DNA from: Bigelowiella natans CCMP2755
Lineage: Eukaryota; Cercozoa; Chlorarachniophyceae
Length of the DNA stretch: 64,000 nt
NCBI GenBank assembly: GCA_000320545.1
Contig: ADNK01000343.1
Coordinates: 1-64,000 of the forward strand
Direction of reading: 5' to 3'
The notes beneath the pieces were generated by a model that was not told the DNA's origin, did no database searches, and saw only the letters and a program-made list of their open reading frames with translations. The number at the start of each line of letters is the position of its first letter. Within the stretch, counting starts at the first letter, position 1. Positions 24,978-39,300 of this stretch are shown here, piece after piece. A program made the position numbers and the translations under genes.

Positions 24978-25907
24978 CTCCTAATCGGATGATCCATCCC
25001 ATGGTGATAATATCAACTGCACTTATTTCATCATCATTATCATCATTGTATATCTTTGGTATTGCTTTCTTCGCCTGACGGTCTTCTTCTTCTTCACTCC
25101 ATCCCCAGGAATCCGTCTCTTTGATGGTGACAGTTTTGGATCATTTGCTACAGCTGTATTTTGACGGCAGCAGCAGCAAGGATGAAAAAAAAACAAAAGA
25201 AATCAAGGAAGAGAAAGAAGAGAAAGAGGGAGACGATAGCAGTGTAGTCACCACCCAGAAGGATGCTGAAAGCTTCATCCCAATGTTATTATTAAAATTA
25301 TGATAAAAAGAAACATACAATTTATATGTTTTTTTATATAATTCCCCCAATCTTGATAATGATCATGATTTAGGTGACGTTTTCATCTTGTTGTAACGCC
25401 CACCCCCCCCCCCATTATTCGATAATTTTACGTTCTTATCTCTGTCACGACAGCGACTAATACCACTGCTACTATACTACGGCAATTACTACATGCAGCG
25501 TTGAATATGGGCAATAAATTTGTTCTAGTTTTCGTTGTATACTAAAAACCATGGCCACAATCAGCTTTCACATTATATCATTTATTTGACGACTGACGGC
25601 ACGCATAGTTATTTATATTCTTCTACTTTTCATTAGAACAATCATGGCCTCCAGCATCATGCGCCTTATGGCGCTACATATGCAACAGGTAGTAATCATA
25701 ATAATGATAATAATAATAATAATAATAACTACAATAACATTTGTTGTTGATGATGATCATGATTTAATTGGAAGAAGAAGAAGGAAGGAGAGGATGTAGG
25801 ATTGCTTGGTGGGAAGAATAAGACACAAATACATGATGAGAGAGAAAGCAATATCATCATCTTCATCATCATCATCATCATCATCATCATATTAGTATTA
25901 TGATACC

Positions 25908-25940
<33 letters not shown>

Positions 25941-26739
25941 GTTATTATCAGGCATCTCTTGCAGAGCTCCCAAAGTCTCAGTTTTCGCTAGAAGCAGGGG
26001 TGATGATGATGATGATGATGATTATGAAGAAGAAGGAGGAAAGTATTGATGATGATTATGGTGATGATTATGATGATGAAGAAAACTGTGGATAATAATA
26101 ATAATAAATAATAATAGCAATTAATGATAACAATAATAAACAACATGCGGGTCTTTAATCCAAAACTATCTCCTACCGATTATGTTCTCCATCCATCTAT
26201 TATTCTTGCTCTCCCATTCTGTTGCCTGCACTCACCACGCCGTCGATGTACGTTATGTATATTATTCATTTTTTAAATTATCTTTTAGATAACCAGAAAA
26301 GTGACAGAAATATTGACTAAAACGGTCCGCTCTGGCCTGGTGAATAGAAAGGTACTAGCTAGGGAGAGTAATATATATTATATATATACACGTTGATAGC
26401 GAATCTTCGTAGTCGTAATAATTGGCAATATATGTATAATGTTTGGTAATGACTAATAGTTAAATATTTATGCAGAGCGTTCCAGAGAAACAACGCAAAA
26501 TGGCAAAGAATACCTTGGTAGTTATTATGAATATTATTCAACAACAAACGGATGATGATGATGATGATGATGATGATGGTGATGCGGGTTGTTCATGATT
26601 TATTCTCATCATCATCATCACTTTCGCTATCATCATCATTACCATAACTTGCTAATGATTACAATGACAAACAGGTTCTTTCAGCTTCTTTCGCCCTGGG
26701 AAAGACTATCGATCTTATTGCAACCTCGGGTAGTAGTAA

Positions 26740-26770
<31 letters not shown>

Positions 26771-27755
26771 TCTTGTTCTTGTTCTTGTTCTTGTTCTTGT
26801 TCTTGTTTTTGCTGCTGCTGCGGTAGGAGTATGAGTAGTGATTGTTTTGGAGAAAACTAGCTTCTTCACCAAGTCTCAAACACACAGCACTTGAATATAC
26901 TAGTAGCAGGATCATTATTATATCCTGGTATTAACACTTTCTATCACCCAATAGTTTCTGACCAGATAATCTTCATGAAGCAAATGAAATCTAAGGAGGT
27001 TGCCAACTATTTCTTGCTCTCTTTCTCCAACAAATGCGCCTTATTGTCGTAGTATTTCCCCACGATAATTGTTACTTGTTAGAGCCATCAGATTCTTCCT
27101 TTACTATTAGATTGTATGTAGTAGCTATTTGATTGTTATGCTGCCTCACACTAAAGTATAACCAAACTCTATCGTATAAAAGGACGTCACGCAAGTCGAG
27201 CTTGAAGCTCTTGGCAACATGGTATATTGAATGATTGATATATATATTGAGTATATGTAGTATATCCAATGCTTATTTTAATTGCGTAGCTATCTCCAAC
27301 ACCGTTGTTCCTTCAACGATATCTACAGATACGACAGCAGCAATCTTTTTATTGTTATTATTATTTATTAGTATTATTTGTTATGGTTATCGTTTGTTGT
27401 GGATTATCTGATCATAATATAACCTGTCAGGTGGAACGATTTTCAGATTTTAAGATTGGATATAAGGCTTGTGATGAGTTAGAAATGACTGTCAGCTCAA
27501 AATCGGTACTAGAAGTAGCAGTTGTGTTGTCGATTACACATAATAGATAGTAGGAATATATACACCACACACATTGAGAGTTATTTAAAACTTATTCAGT
27601 CAGTTATTATAATAAATGCAGTCGTCGTTGATCGTGAAACTTACTCTTTGTACTTTACTTTACAGGGAGGGTTTGTTGAAAGATTCCCAGGATTCCTAGT
27701 GGTTGTTAGAAATTATATTTTGTCCTAATTGATGATGATGATGATGATGGTCACA

Positions 27756-27791
<36 letters not shown>

Positions 27792-28253
27792 GTCCATTTC
27801 TTTTGCGGTAATGGAGAGAAGATGATAATGATGATGATGTTGTGTTTACAATACAATTGATATATTACATATTTCAGGATCTTGTAAAAGCATCCGCAAC
27901 AGTAGAACTGCACGATATTGAACAAGATACAGTAGCAGTACTTACTAATGATCAAAAGAATGAACAAGCGAAGAAGGGACAGCAGCAGCAGAGTAAGATA
28001 GTTATGATGAAAACTGTTGGTTGATGATGAGGAGGAAGAAGAAGAAAACGATGTTGTATTGATATTTACCTCGTTTGTGGATAATTTGAGAGAAGCAAAT
28101 ATCCTTGCAATATCTACTCATCGATTGATTTGAGTTTGTGGTCTTGAGATTTGTTCTTCTTCCTCCTCCTTGCTATGAAATCATAAATGATAGTGGGTTT
28201 GACAAAGCAACATCTCACTTTGCTCAATTTTGTGAGGTAGTAGTAAAAAGAAG

Positions 28254-28297
<44 letters not shown>

Positions 28298-29012
28298 CCC
28301 CCCCCCCCTCACACACACACACACGTACACTTTGATCACTTCTGGGGTGGGTATTCTTCCTCCAAGCTTATCTTGAAAATATTGTAGTGGTAGTAAGAAG
28401 TAGAGTAGTAGAGACGTTGTTCATCATCATAGCTGCTTCATAGTACTGGCATCATCGATGATGCACCGACAACGGCACCACTCACTTCTCCTCCTCTCTC
28501 AGGCATCTTATCTCCCGTCGGCATTCTTGGTAATAAGAGTAGTACGTGGTGGCGGTGGTGGTGGTAACACTAGAATTACATCTTCTTCATCATCATCATC
28601 ATCATCATTATTCCACGAAGATGGATATAGATATAGATGTTAGCAGCATTTTAATTCGTCATATAATCAAAATTGCTATGTTTCATCGTTTCTATTTTGT
28701 ATTTATGTACTACAAGTTGATGTTGTTGTGTGTAGTTGTGATTGTTGTGATTGTTGCGGGAATGGGTGTGTGGTGTATCATATTTGTTACATTCTAATCC
28801 TCAAGGCCATAGTAGCTAGTCAGTACAAACAATTTTATTTGAATTTTGTTGTTTTTGATTTGTTTCACAAATTGTTGGTCGATGTTCTCATTGTTGCTGG
28901 CTACTGCTGATGGGTATCGTCGTCTGTGTTTAAAAGGTCCCTCGCCCTTGCTCAAGCTTATGCAATGGAAGAAAAGATCCAAGGAAACAACTCGAATCAT
29001 CTTGATGTAGGA

Positions 29013-29048
<36 letters not shown>

Positions 29049-29797
29049 CACGAGAAAGAAGAGAAAGAACAAAAGAATGATGCTACACACTGTAAAGAAG
29101 AAGAAAGAACAAAAGGTGGAGGAGGAGGAGGAGGAGGAGGATTTAGGAGAGTGATGATAACCATCAGGAGGAATTCCCATCCAATATAACGTGTTACTAC
29201 TGTTTCATTTTGATATGCTGCAGTTGTTAATAAATAACATAATGCCGTTGTTGTTGTTTACTACTAAAAACAGTTACGATTTAAAGATATCGAAAACAAA
29301 GGGGACATTCTAGGTAATAGATAATAAGTTTGTAGTAGTACTAGTACTTACAGTAATTGTGACATTATCTCAGTTATAATTTGTGTGGTGTGGTGTTTAT
29401 ATGCAAGTAATGGTGAATGTGTGTGAATAAATATCACGACGATTCCTACCATGATACTGCTTTTTAAACAATGGATTAGAAATAGTACTTGAAGATGTTT
29501 GTGCTATGTTCATCACCCCTATTTAGTAGTAGTAGTCGTAGTAACAGTAGTAGTAGTAGTAGTAGTAGTAGGTGACCACTTTTGACGTATTTGTTTTTGT
29601 TTAGATAAGGATCGAAAACGAGCCTTTGGAGGTCGGGGAAAAGAAAATACTATCCTGGTTTCAGATATGGTACTTACAAATCATAATAATAATACAGAGA
29701 TACATTCTACAAATCAGTAATAATACTAATAAATAATAACCAGTCTCTCTCTCTCTCACTCTCTCTCACTCTCTCCCTCCCTCCCCTTTGTTCACAC

Positions 29798-29835
<38 letters not shown>

Positions 29836-30207
29836 GAACATGATTTTGTGCTGCCTAAATTTCTACCAACCGTGTATAATTATGAGTCTTGTCTCTCTCA
29901 TTAAGATTCATCGTTGTTGGCGTTGTTGTTGTCGTTGGGTCACACTACTCGAATGCCATCTAATTATTCGTCGTTGTTGTCATCGTTGTCATCGTTGTGG
30001 TTGCTGCTCTCACCACCACTATTCAGGCGCTATCTGCAGGGTTGGAATACGTTGTTGATGTTATCATCAGTGGTGAAGATGCTGGTGGTAGTAGAGGACG
30101 AGTTGGTTCTCCTTACCTCGGTAGTAGTAGTAGTGGTAAAAAGTAGTGCTGACATACAGACATAAACATTACGCTAGGAGAGAAATACATGATAACAGTA
30201 TATTACT

Positions 30208-30248
<41 letters not shown>

Positions 30249-31838
30249 TAAACACCGAGACGACACTACAGAGATATAGAAAAAGAGAACTACGTTAATC
30301 TACATATAGATTCCTTTGTTAAAGATAATAAACTGTAATGTCCAAATTTAGATTATTACAATTTTCATTTTTATACGTGCATGCTACCAGGTATTGTAAG
30401 CAGCGACGATGGCAAAGGATCAGGCATATGGTTCTCGTCGTCGTCATCAGCTAATGATGATGATGATAATCATCACGATGTAAAAGATGATGACTTGAAA
30501 ACATCGGAACAAAAGGTGCTCTGCTAACACGTTAGTGATACCCAACAACAGATAAAGCTGCTGCTGCTGCTGCTGCTGCTACTACTACTACATCATAACT
30601 CTCATTTGCATCTAGGAAAATCCTTCTTCTAGTTCTAACCGCATTGTGAGTACGTTGATATCGGTGAAGAATAACAACGACAACAACAACCATGGCGACA
30701 GCAAAAGCAGCAATCTTGCAGCTAGCGTGTCGTTGCTCAACGAAGAAGGTGAGTTATTGATTGATATAGTGAGGAGGAGGAAGATGATGGATATCATTCA
30801 GAAGGAATGATGTGTAGACAATAGTAGTAGTATAATATCTATCACGTTTAATAGTATCATTGACCGACCGAAGATACAAGATCGAAAAACAAATATCATC
30901 GACGATGATGATCATGATGATGATTATTTATCACTTGATGTTGATACTAACTCACTCTGTCATTGGAAAAAAAGGTGATATTTTGGCTACATCACCTCTG
31001 GTTGTATATGACAAAAAGGGATCGGTAATAATATATAATAGCAGTAATATATAAAAGATAATCATCAATACACTCACCACATAATACCTCCTCCTCCTCT
31101 TCCTCCTTCTTCGTTATTTCCCCTCCTCTATCACCCTCTTCTTTTCCTCTGGTGTGATGATTATTATCGAACGAACTTGGCTACATTATGATGCAGGTTA
31201 TTAAGTTTGCTGTGAAACTTGGCACTGCTACTACCATGGTAGTTAATAATAATGATCATGATAGTAATCATACAATAATCGATGATAATAATAATAATAA
31301 TAATAAAACGTATAATCACCATCATCATCATAATCATAATTATCATCATCATCATCATCATCATCATCTAGAATTAAACAGCAGCAGCAGTATCAGTATC
31401 AGTATCAGTATCAGTCAGTATCAGTAGAAGAAGATGAAGAAGAAGAGGAGGGGGGAAAGAGTTGTAACATTACTACAAACCTAATACTACTGCTACCTAC
31501 TACTACTACTACTACTACTTCCCCTTTCCGATAATACGCAATAAATCTCTTATTATCATGATTCATGGAAATGAATCTCTTATCATCATGATTCATGGAA
31601 ATAATATAGGTAGAAATTCAGCGTTGTTACTCGCGTCCTCTTGGATCATACTCGGTGATATTACATACATAATTACTCCTTTTTGTCATCATCACCAATT
31701 AATATTTTAACATACAACGAGAAGTCGTCATCAAGAGTATTGAATACAACAACGACTATTACTTAGTTAAGGCGATGATACGGAATATATACAGTCATAG
31801 ATATATAAATATAATATCACATTGAGTAATAGTAGTAG

Positions 31839-31879
<41 letters not shown>

Positions 31880-32213
31880 AATGATACACAGCATGTAACT
31901 ACTATGACTACTTTTCACCATTATTACCTATATATCCTACTTACACGTTGTAATAGCTTACTTACTACATCGATTTTCCTCCTCTCTTCTTTAAAGGTTC
32001 GATTTGCAAAGAAAAAGCTCAAGATTTATGATTCCGTGCTAGCAGAAGTTGCCAAAGCAGTGTTCAAGAACTCTGCATTAATCTTAAGGGCCGCTGGGGA
32101 AAAACTAGCACACATAGAGCAGCAGCAGCAGCAGCAGGGTGTGAATGACTCCAAGTTAAAAGCTGCAAAATTGATAGGAGCTTACATTCGGTCCAAGCAT
32201 ATTTGCTGCATGG

Positions 32214-32281
<68 letters not shown>

Positions 32282-32389
32282 ATGCAGCAGTAGAGAGAAT
32301 GATGATATTACAATATAGAAGAATGTGCATTCAAACGAATTGACAGCAGAGCCCAAACAGTGAAAAAGAAAATATCGCTTGTGGAAGTT

Positions 32390-32422
<33 letters not shown>

Positions 32423-32522
32423 ACTACGACAACCAACATACTGTGTTGATGATGATGATGATGAGGATGATGATGATGATGATGGAAAATCCATTTTTTG
32501 GATTTTGGTTACATTCTATTCG

Positions 32523-32562
<40 letters not shown>

Positions 32563-32567
32563 GTAGA

Positions 32568-32605
<38 letters not shown>

Positions 32606-33271
32606 TAAAAATACTAGGGAAAGAGTAAGAGGGAGATATGATATACATATAAAGACAGAAATTACATTTAGTCGATACTCATCCAGTCATTGCTTTAATA
32701 TCTTCTTGTTTGATTGCATTTCCATCTGTGAAGACGTTCAATCGTGGGCCACGTTTTATACGATATTCTTGCGGGACTACTTTACCATAATGATGGAAGA
32801 GAAGATATGATCGGGGTATATTATTTTGTTTACTGCTACTACTATTCATAACCGTTGATTTTTATGGTGAGTGGCCTCTATCAACAAAGACTAATGACGA
32901 CGATCCTTCTAATGGTGTGCAGGTTCTACGATTGTTTCCTTCAATGCAAGGGCTATTGAAGGCTGCGACAGATGCTTTAATTCCTCTACAATCCATTTTC
33001 CCAACAATCCAAAGTAGTTGTACTTAAGATGTTGAACGAAGATTCCCTCCCATCTTTTAAATAACAATATATTAAGTAGTAAAATGTATCCTCATTCGAA
33101 TAACTAAATATCAATCAATCGAGAAATTGGAGATTGTATATGATGTCCAGTATTTAACTGATCGAATATGATGTTGTATGTAGGTGTGGAAGAGGGTATT
33201 CTGCCTATCAACTCGGTAGAAAAAAAAAACAATCTTAGTGTTATAGCTACAAGAGGACTCATAAGTAGAAC

Positions 33272-33303
<32 letters not shown>

Positions 33304-33398
33304 ATATCGGTCAGTGAGTAAGTGAATGAATGAGCAAAATAAACAAGATAGATTGATATTAGTGTTGTTTTGGTAAAAAGAAGGAAGGGTAGGGAGTC

Positions 33399-33432
<34 letters not shown>

Positions 33433-34928
33433 ATACTTCCAACTTGTACAATCAGATCACATCAAACACATCATTTCAACTAAATGTGATATTAAATAAA
33501 TAATATATAATACATTGCTCATCATCACGGAGTTCTGATAATTTGTTCAGATTGCTTCTGGAAGTGCTGTGGAGGTGTCAGGCAAAGAGATCATACTAAC
33601 ACCAACCGCTGCAGATACTGCAGGTAGTAGTAGTAGTAGTAGCAGTATGAGGTTGATATAGTAAGAACAATTTCTAATTTAACAGATGCAGCAGCAGTAT
33701 TATAGTGGTAGATAGTTCGTGTACTTTGTCTATTGAGGCCTCCTCGATAATGATAAATAATTATTAGAAGTTTATTGTATGAAGACGAGAGTAAAAGCAG
33801 GCAATATCGAATGCTTACTACTACTATCTCATCATCATCATCATCATAATAATACCTCATTTATTGATTAATTAATTAATCTGGTTGGGGAACAAGTGGC
33901 GATTACATTGTCATCGATTGCGCCTCTAAGAAGATTCGTGATAATGCCGACTATGTTGTTGGATGTGTTGTCCTGACAGACTGTGTGTTGATGGTTTATG
34001 ATAGCAGCTACATTGGCATAGAATATTGTCTATGATCTATCTACCGATCTACCATGATCATGATCTAATTCATTTCTATATCTTTCCTCCTGTCCTGATA
34101 CTGGAATAGATTCCTTGCATTTTGACGTACCGAAGAGATTCCGAAAAGGGACTAAATTGCAGGGTAGTTTTGTGTGTGGGTAGTGGGTAGAGCAACCATG
34201 GTGCATCTGGCCATGCTCACATGAAATGATTAGAATTGATTCTTTGGAAAATGAAAAGTGTTGTTTGATCTTCTTCTACCCATCGTTATGATGCCCATTT
34301 ATGATGTTTTTACAACTTGATGATCACTAAATTAAACTAGTAGTCACAGCAGCAGGTCCATACTTGCATACTTGTGCTACTACATTGCAATTATGAAATA
34401 AAACAATGATAATAATGCCATTATTATTATCTTCTTTTTTGGTACATCATAATACATATTTGCATGATGAGTCTGTATAGTGCTCACAAAAAATAATATT
34501 GGTGGTTCCTTCTAAACACACTGACTGATTATTCACCAAGATTAAATATATTATCATAATGTTAGGATTTGTCACGATTAGCCAAGGGAAAAAGAGTGAG
34601 ATGACATTGGAGGTAGGAACTTGTTGAAGAACAGGGGGGGGGAGGGAAGAAAAACAATTTCTTTTACATGACACTTGATATTTGTAGTATCTAATACAGC
34701 CTTTGAGCAAGTAGCAATTGATTTAGTGTTTGTCTAATGTACCGACTCTACTTCTTTGATTTACTGCTGTTGTTGGATTATTTCAAGATCATTTGTAAGG
34801 GTACTGCAGCAACCAATGGAAGTGGAGAGAGAAAGACTCTATCAGTCCTTAAGTCACCATCATCCAAGACCATCAACAAGAAAATCCTAATCGATTGTCA
34901 TATCAATGGTGGGTAGCACTCTGCCTCT

Positions 34929-34967
<39 letters not shown>

Positions 34968-35118
34968 GGTTGTTTATCGTTGATTGGAAGAATGAAGATC
35001 CGTAGTAGAGATCATATGTATTTTGATATAATAATAATGATAATAGTGATGATATTAAGTGCTGCTGTGCTGCAGCTTACTGCTACTGACAGACACACAA
35101 ACACCACCTATAGTAGAT

Positions 35119-35153
<35 letters not shown>

Positions 35154-35182
35154 GCTATCGAACGAATAAGAAATAAAACATT

Positions 35183-35217
<35 letters not shown>

Positions 35218-35689
35218 ACTAATAGTAACTAGTATCCTGAATTTATAAAAATAATAGGTGAGAAGGCTCTCGATATTGTTGCGAAGATACGTCCAAAGAA
35301 TAAAGGAATATTAGGGGGTCTTATTCGTGGTAGTACACCTTCTTATTCCGATTGCGATTGTGCAGCGACTTTCGAAGATCTTAAATTTGTCAAGATACAA
35401 CCGGAGAACAAGGTACTCTGGATGGTAAAGGTAACACAAACAGAGAATAATAATAACAACATCGAGAGTAGTAGTACTAGGAGGAGGAGGAGGAGGAGGA
35501 GGAGGAGGAGTAATTGTGGTAATTATGGCGATAAAGTTTACATCTGTGAATGGGAGGGGGGGGGGGGGGGAAGAAAAAGGGGGGGGGGGGGGTAGTAATG
35601 TTATTTGCGGGGGGAGTTATTATCAACGTTGTAAGATAAATCAAGCATAAAATGAAACCATCGAAAACAGTGGGGATGATCTATATATT

Positions 35690-35738
<49 letters not shown>

Positions 35739-36354
35739 AATATATATTATATTCTGTGGAAGGTATTTTTGAATGGCTCACAGAGTTTGTAGTAGCAGCA
35801 GAATCATCCATTATATGCACAATATGTATTGCTCTGCCAGATTCTATTTATTTAGCAGCAATTATTCACTCGCGTTGTCATCATTATCGTCCATCATCAT
35901 CATCATCATAATCATCATCATCCTACTTATTATCAAATAATAATTGTTGTTATTCTAAAGAAACTATTTCCATTAATTGCACGTGCTGCCGGTAAATTGG
36001 GAGGGCTACTAGTACACTCTACAGAGATAACGGTTGTTTGTTGTCGTTCGTTCGTTGTCGCTGTCCTGAATTGGTGTTTGTTGCGAGGAAGAGGCAGGAG
36101 ATCTTGTTTGTATGTTCTCCACTAATTACTTCCCTATTGCTGAGAATAAGAATAATAAAAAAGTAATTGTAGCAGCAGCAGCAGCAGCAGTAGTAGCAGT
36201 GCATGATCAAAATGTTTGCAGTGGTAACTAACATTAACATCGAGTTGATATATTAATTCTTTATCACAGGAGGAAGAGAATAATGCACCTGCACGATGGA
36301 TTTCGTCTATTATTTTCCGAGGCGGTTTTACTGATGGGTAGTATCATCATCGTC

Positions 36355-36395
<41 letters not shown>

Positions 36396-39300
36396 ATCTA
36401 TCTCTTGTAATACTAGTTGTTGAGGTTGTTGTTGTTATGAAGACGACAACAAACAAACACAATTTCCCCCATCCAGAAATCAGTAATCATTTGGTTAATT
36501 GTTTGTTTATTTATGGTTGGTTGTTTCTTCTATCGAATGAGCAGGTTGGGCTGTCCGTCCTCCTCCTCCTCCTCCTCCTCATATGTAGCAACTACTCAAA
36601 TCATTCCAGGACCAAAGGCCATTACTGCATTATGGAGGGATAAGGTTTTTTCTTCTTCTTCTTCTTCTTCTTCTTCTTCTTCTTCTTCATACATGATGTG
36701 TATACTGATTTAGTAATAATAATAATGCCTCAATTTCTCGTATTCTTCAACTTGAAGAAAAAAGAGGGTATAAATAATTAGATGCTCATTATCTGGTGCA
36801 TTTGTTTCAACATGATTATTATCGGCACCACTCTGCTTTGCTTCGTTATTTCTTTATTTTTACGATGAGAACAATGAAGTGATTGAATATTCTGCTGAAA
36901 TCTATACTTGAAGTGCTAACCACTAATACTGTTGGCAACTATACAAACATCTGATAATAAAAACATCAATCTATGCTCCTTTCTTGACTAGATACTTTCC
37001 GAGGAGTCGGCATCTTTCATATATAGCGGAACGGGTGATGATTCGAAGTTGTCATCAGAAGCAATGATGATTAAAAATTTTCATGAGCAAATTGCAACTG
37101 GAAAAGGCGATTTGGGTATGCGATTTTGGACAGAAGCAAAGACGATATCAAAGGGTTTCAAGAGAGGACTTCGTATGATCTCTCGAAGCATTAAGGAATC
37201 GGCAATGCCCGTGGTTTATGGCGTAACATCATGCATTTTGAGGCACATAAAGATTTCCCAGTTTATCTACAAAGCGATGCAATCCGGAAAGAACAGTGAG
37301 AATAGTATTGTAGAGGGTGTCCCTCCTTCTGTTTTAGAGGAGCTTGATGAGGTTCTTAGTGAATCTATCAAAATAGGAGTTTACATACGTAATCTACGAG
37401 GAAATCAAGGTGATTCTGGAGTCCTTCGTTTCAAAGAAAGAGCACTCGCTCGCCTTCAACTCATTGCCAAATTTGTACCAGTAAGGCAAAGTATGCATGA
37501 TGTAGAAGACAAAGAACAAAAGTTTCAATTAAAGCCTATGGCAACTACTACTACAGAGGAGAAGAATGCAATCCCGCATTTACCTAAGATTAGACCGAAT
37601 CTCAAGCGCACAATTACTACTCTTAAGCCAAACTCAAAATGGCACAAGGCGAAAATTATTCTTCGTTTGCTGAAAAATACTATTCGTTCTATTAGTGTTT
37701 TCAAAAAATTGCTACATTTCCAAAAGACAGCAACGACCCAATCTGAGGATCCAAAAAGGGAAATTATCAACGAAATCATTGCCATGATAAAAGCCGAAAA
37801 TAATGCGTTTCCCATTGCTACGATCGAAGGGTCTTTAATGTCCCAACTATGGCGTGGATTGCTGCGTATGGAAGGGTTGAGGAAATTCAACGACATCGTC
37901 AGTGTTCTCAAGGATTTACAATCAGGAGTGTCTTATGCAAACAAAAATGGTGCTGCACAAGATGACACTCACCAGAAGAAGAAATCTCTACAATTTCATG
38001 AGGGCCACTACCACATTACATACCAAAAGTTGGTCAAGGAAAGAACTACCGTAGAACACATATCTAGTTCAACTAGTTTTGTAACAGCTGCAGCCGACTA
38101 CTGGATGGACGCCAAAAATGGATCTGGCATTGAGGAGTTTGACTTTAAAATCACCCAAAATAGTTCCACCTGTTGGATTTTCCTCGGTATAATTTCAGAT
38201 AAATGGGGCACTAACTTTAATAAAACTGGGCAGTATTGTGGTGCAAATGAATTCTCAATGGGGTATACAACTGGTGGGGCTACTGGTAGAACTAGGTTAT
38301 ATGCGACTAGAACTCCAGTTCAATTCTGGAACAAGGCCGCGTATGATGGCAAGGAGGAAACAAGATTTAAAACTGGGGATACGATAACAATGGCCATTGA
38401 CCTGAAGAAGAAAACGGTCTCTTTCAAGAAAAATGGTGTCGATTTCAAAGAAGCATTCACTTGTTTTCCGAAGGGAGACCGTATTCGTCCAGCCGTTACA
38501 ACATACTACCGTGGAGATTCTGTCACGATATCACACAAACGTTCATCAAAGCAAACATCAGCAGCACCAAATAAGAGTGAATCTATGCTATCTCTTGCAC
38601 TAAGAGAAATTGCATCCGCATTTGGAGAGAGCAGCGTGGGGCGCAACACAGAGAGCAGCACTGAATTGGCAAAGAGGACAAGACCAACACACTTCTTATC
38701 TGATTGTGAGGCTGTAGGACCAGAGAGAGTCAGCGCTTTAAGGCATGCTTATTTCGGGATTCTGAAGCAGCTGATGACGACGACTGGGGAAAGCAATAAC
38801 AGGTGGTCCATGGATGAAGGGTCCAAGATAGAGATGCTTTCTCTTCTCAATATCGAATTTAAATCAAATGATGACTGGCAGAAATTGATGGAAATTGACG
38901 TCGCTAATTGGCTGAAGCCCCTTATAGCTTTTCCATGTTCGGAATCTAGTGCGTTATGGGATCTGTACGGCACACAGGACAAGGAACTCATAGCATTAAG
39001 AGAGGCATTGTCAGCGTCTATCCAGGGCGAAAATCACAGTGTAAAGCTACGATATGGAGCATGGATGCTTTTCCGAGTCTTGTTGTATGCATGTTCGGAT
39101 AGTGCCGTTAGCAATGTTGGCACTCATAATACCACTGCTATTGCAGCAACACCACGACACCTACGGAAACCCTCGTTCATGCTAATTTCGCTGCTTTTAG
39201 GCGAAGTTTGTCGGCAAACAGAGACTCTTTATTCTGCATTGCAGTATGCTGAAAAGGCAATTACCGTTGTTAGGCGAACAAAGGAGGAGGAGGAGGAGGA

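Larger units (their letters stand above)
24413..36644 (+). other. Helical region of the HECT protein, 36 small exons in microsatellite-rich introns
   Basis: Exons begin at 24413, 24682, 25109, 25637, 25952, 26289, 26476, 26675, 26955, 27183, 27290, 27431, 27666, 27878, 28194, 28503, 28937, 29274, 29605, 30027, 30391, 30616, 30975, 31197, 31997, 32734, 32923, 33184, 33551, 33897, 34110, 34788, 35258, 35961, 36270 and 36545. Most are 27-195 nt. Content is mostly helical with acidic or Ser/Gln low-complexity insertions. A segment near 35258-36337 (IRPKNKGILGGLIRG, then WISSIIFRGGFTDG) may be a carbohydrate-type or F5/8C beta domain, but I cannot name it. Intronic open frames such as poly-Ser, poly-Asp and Tyr-Ile runs are microsatellite translations, not exons. 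Confidence 0.75.
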
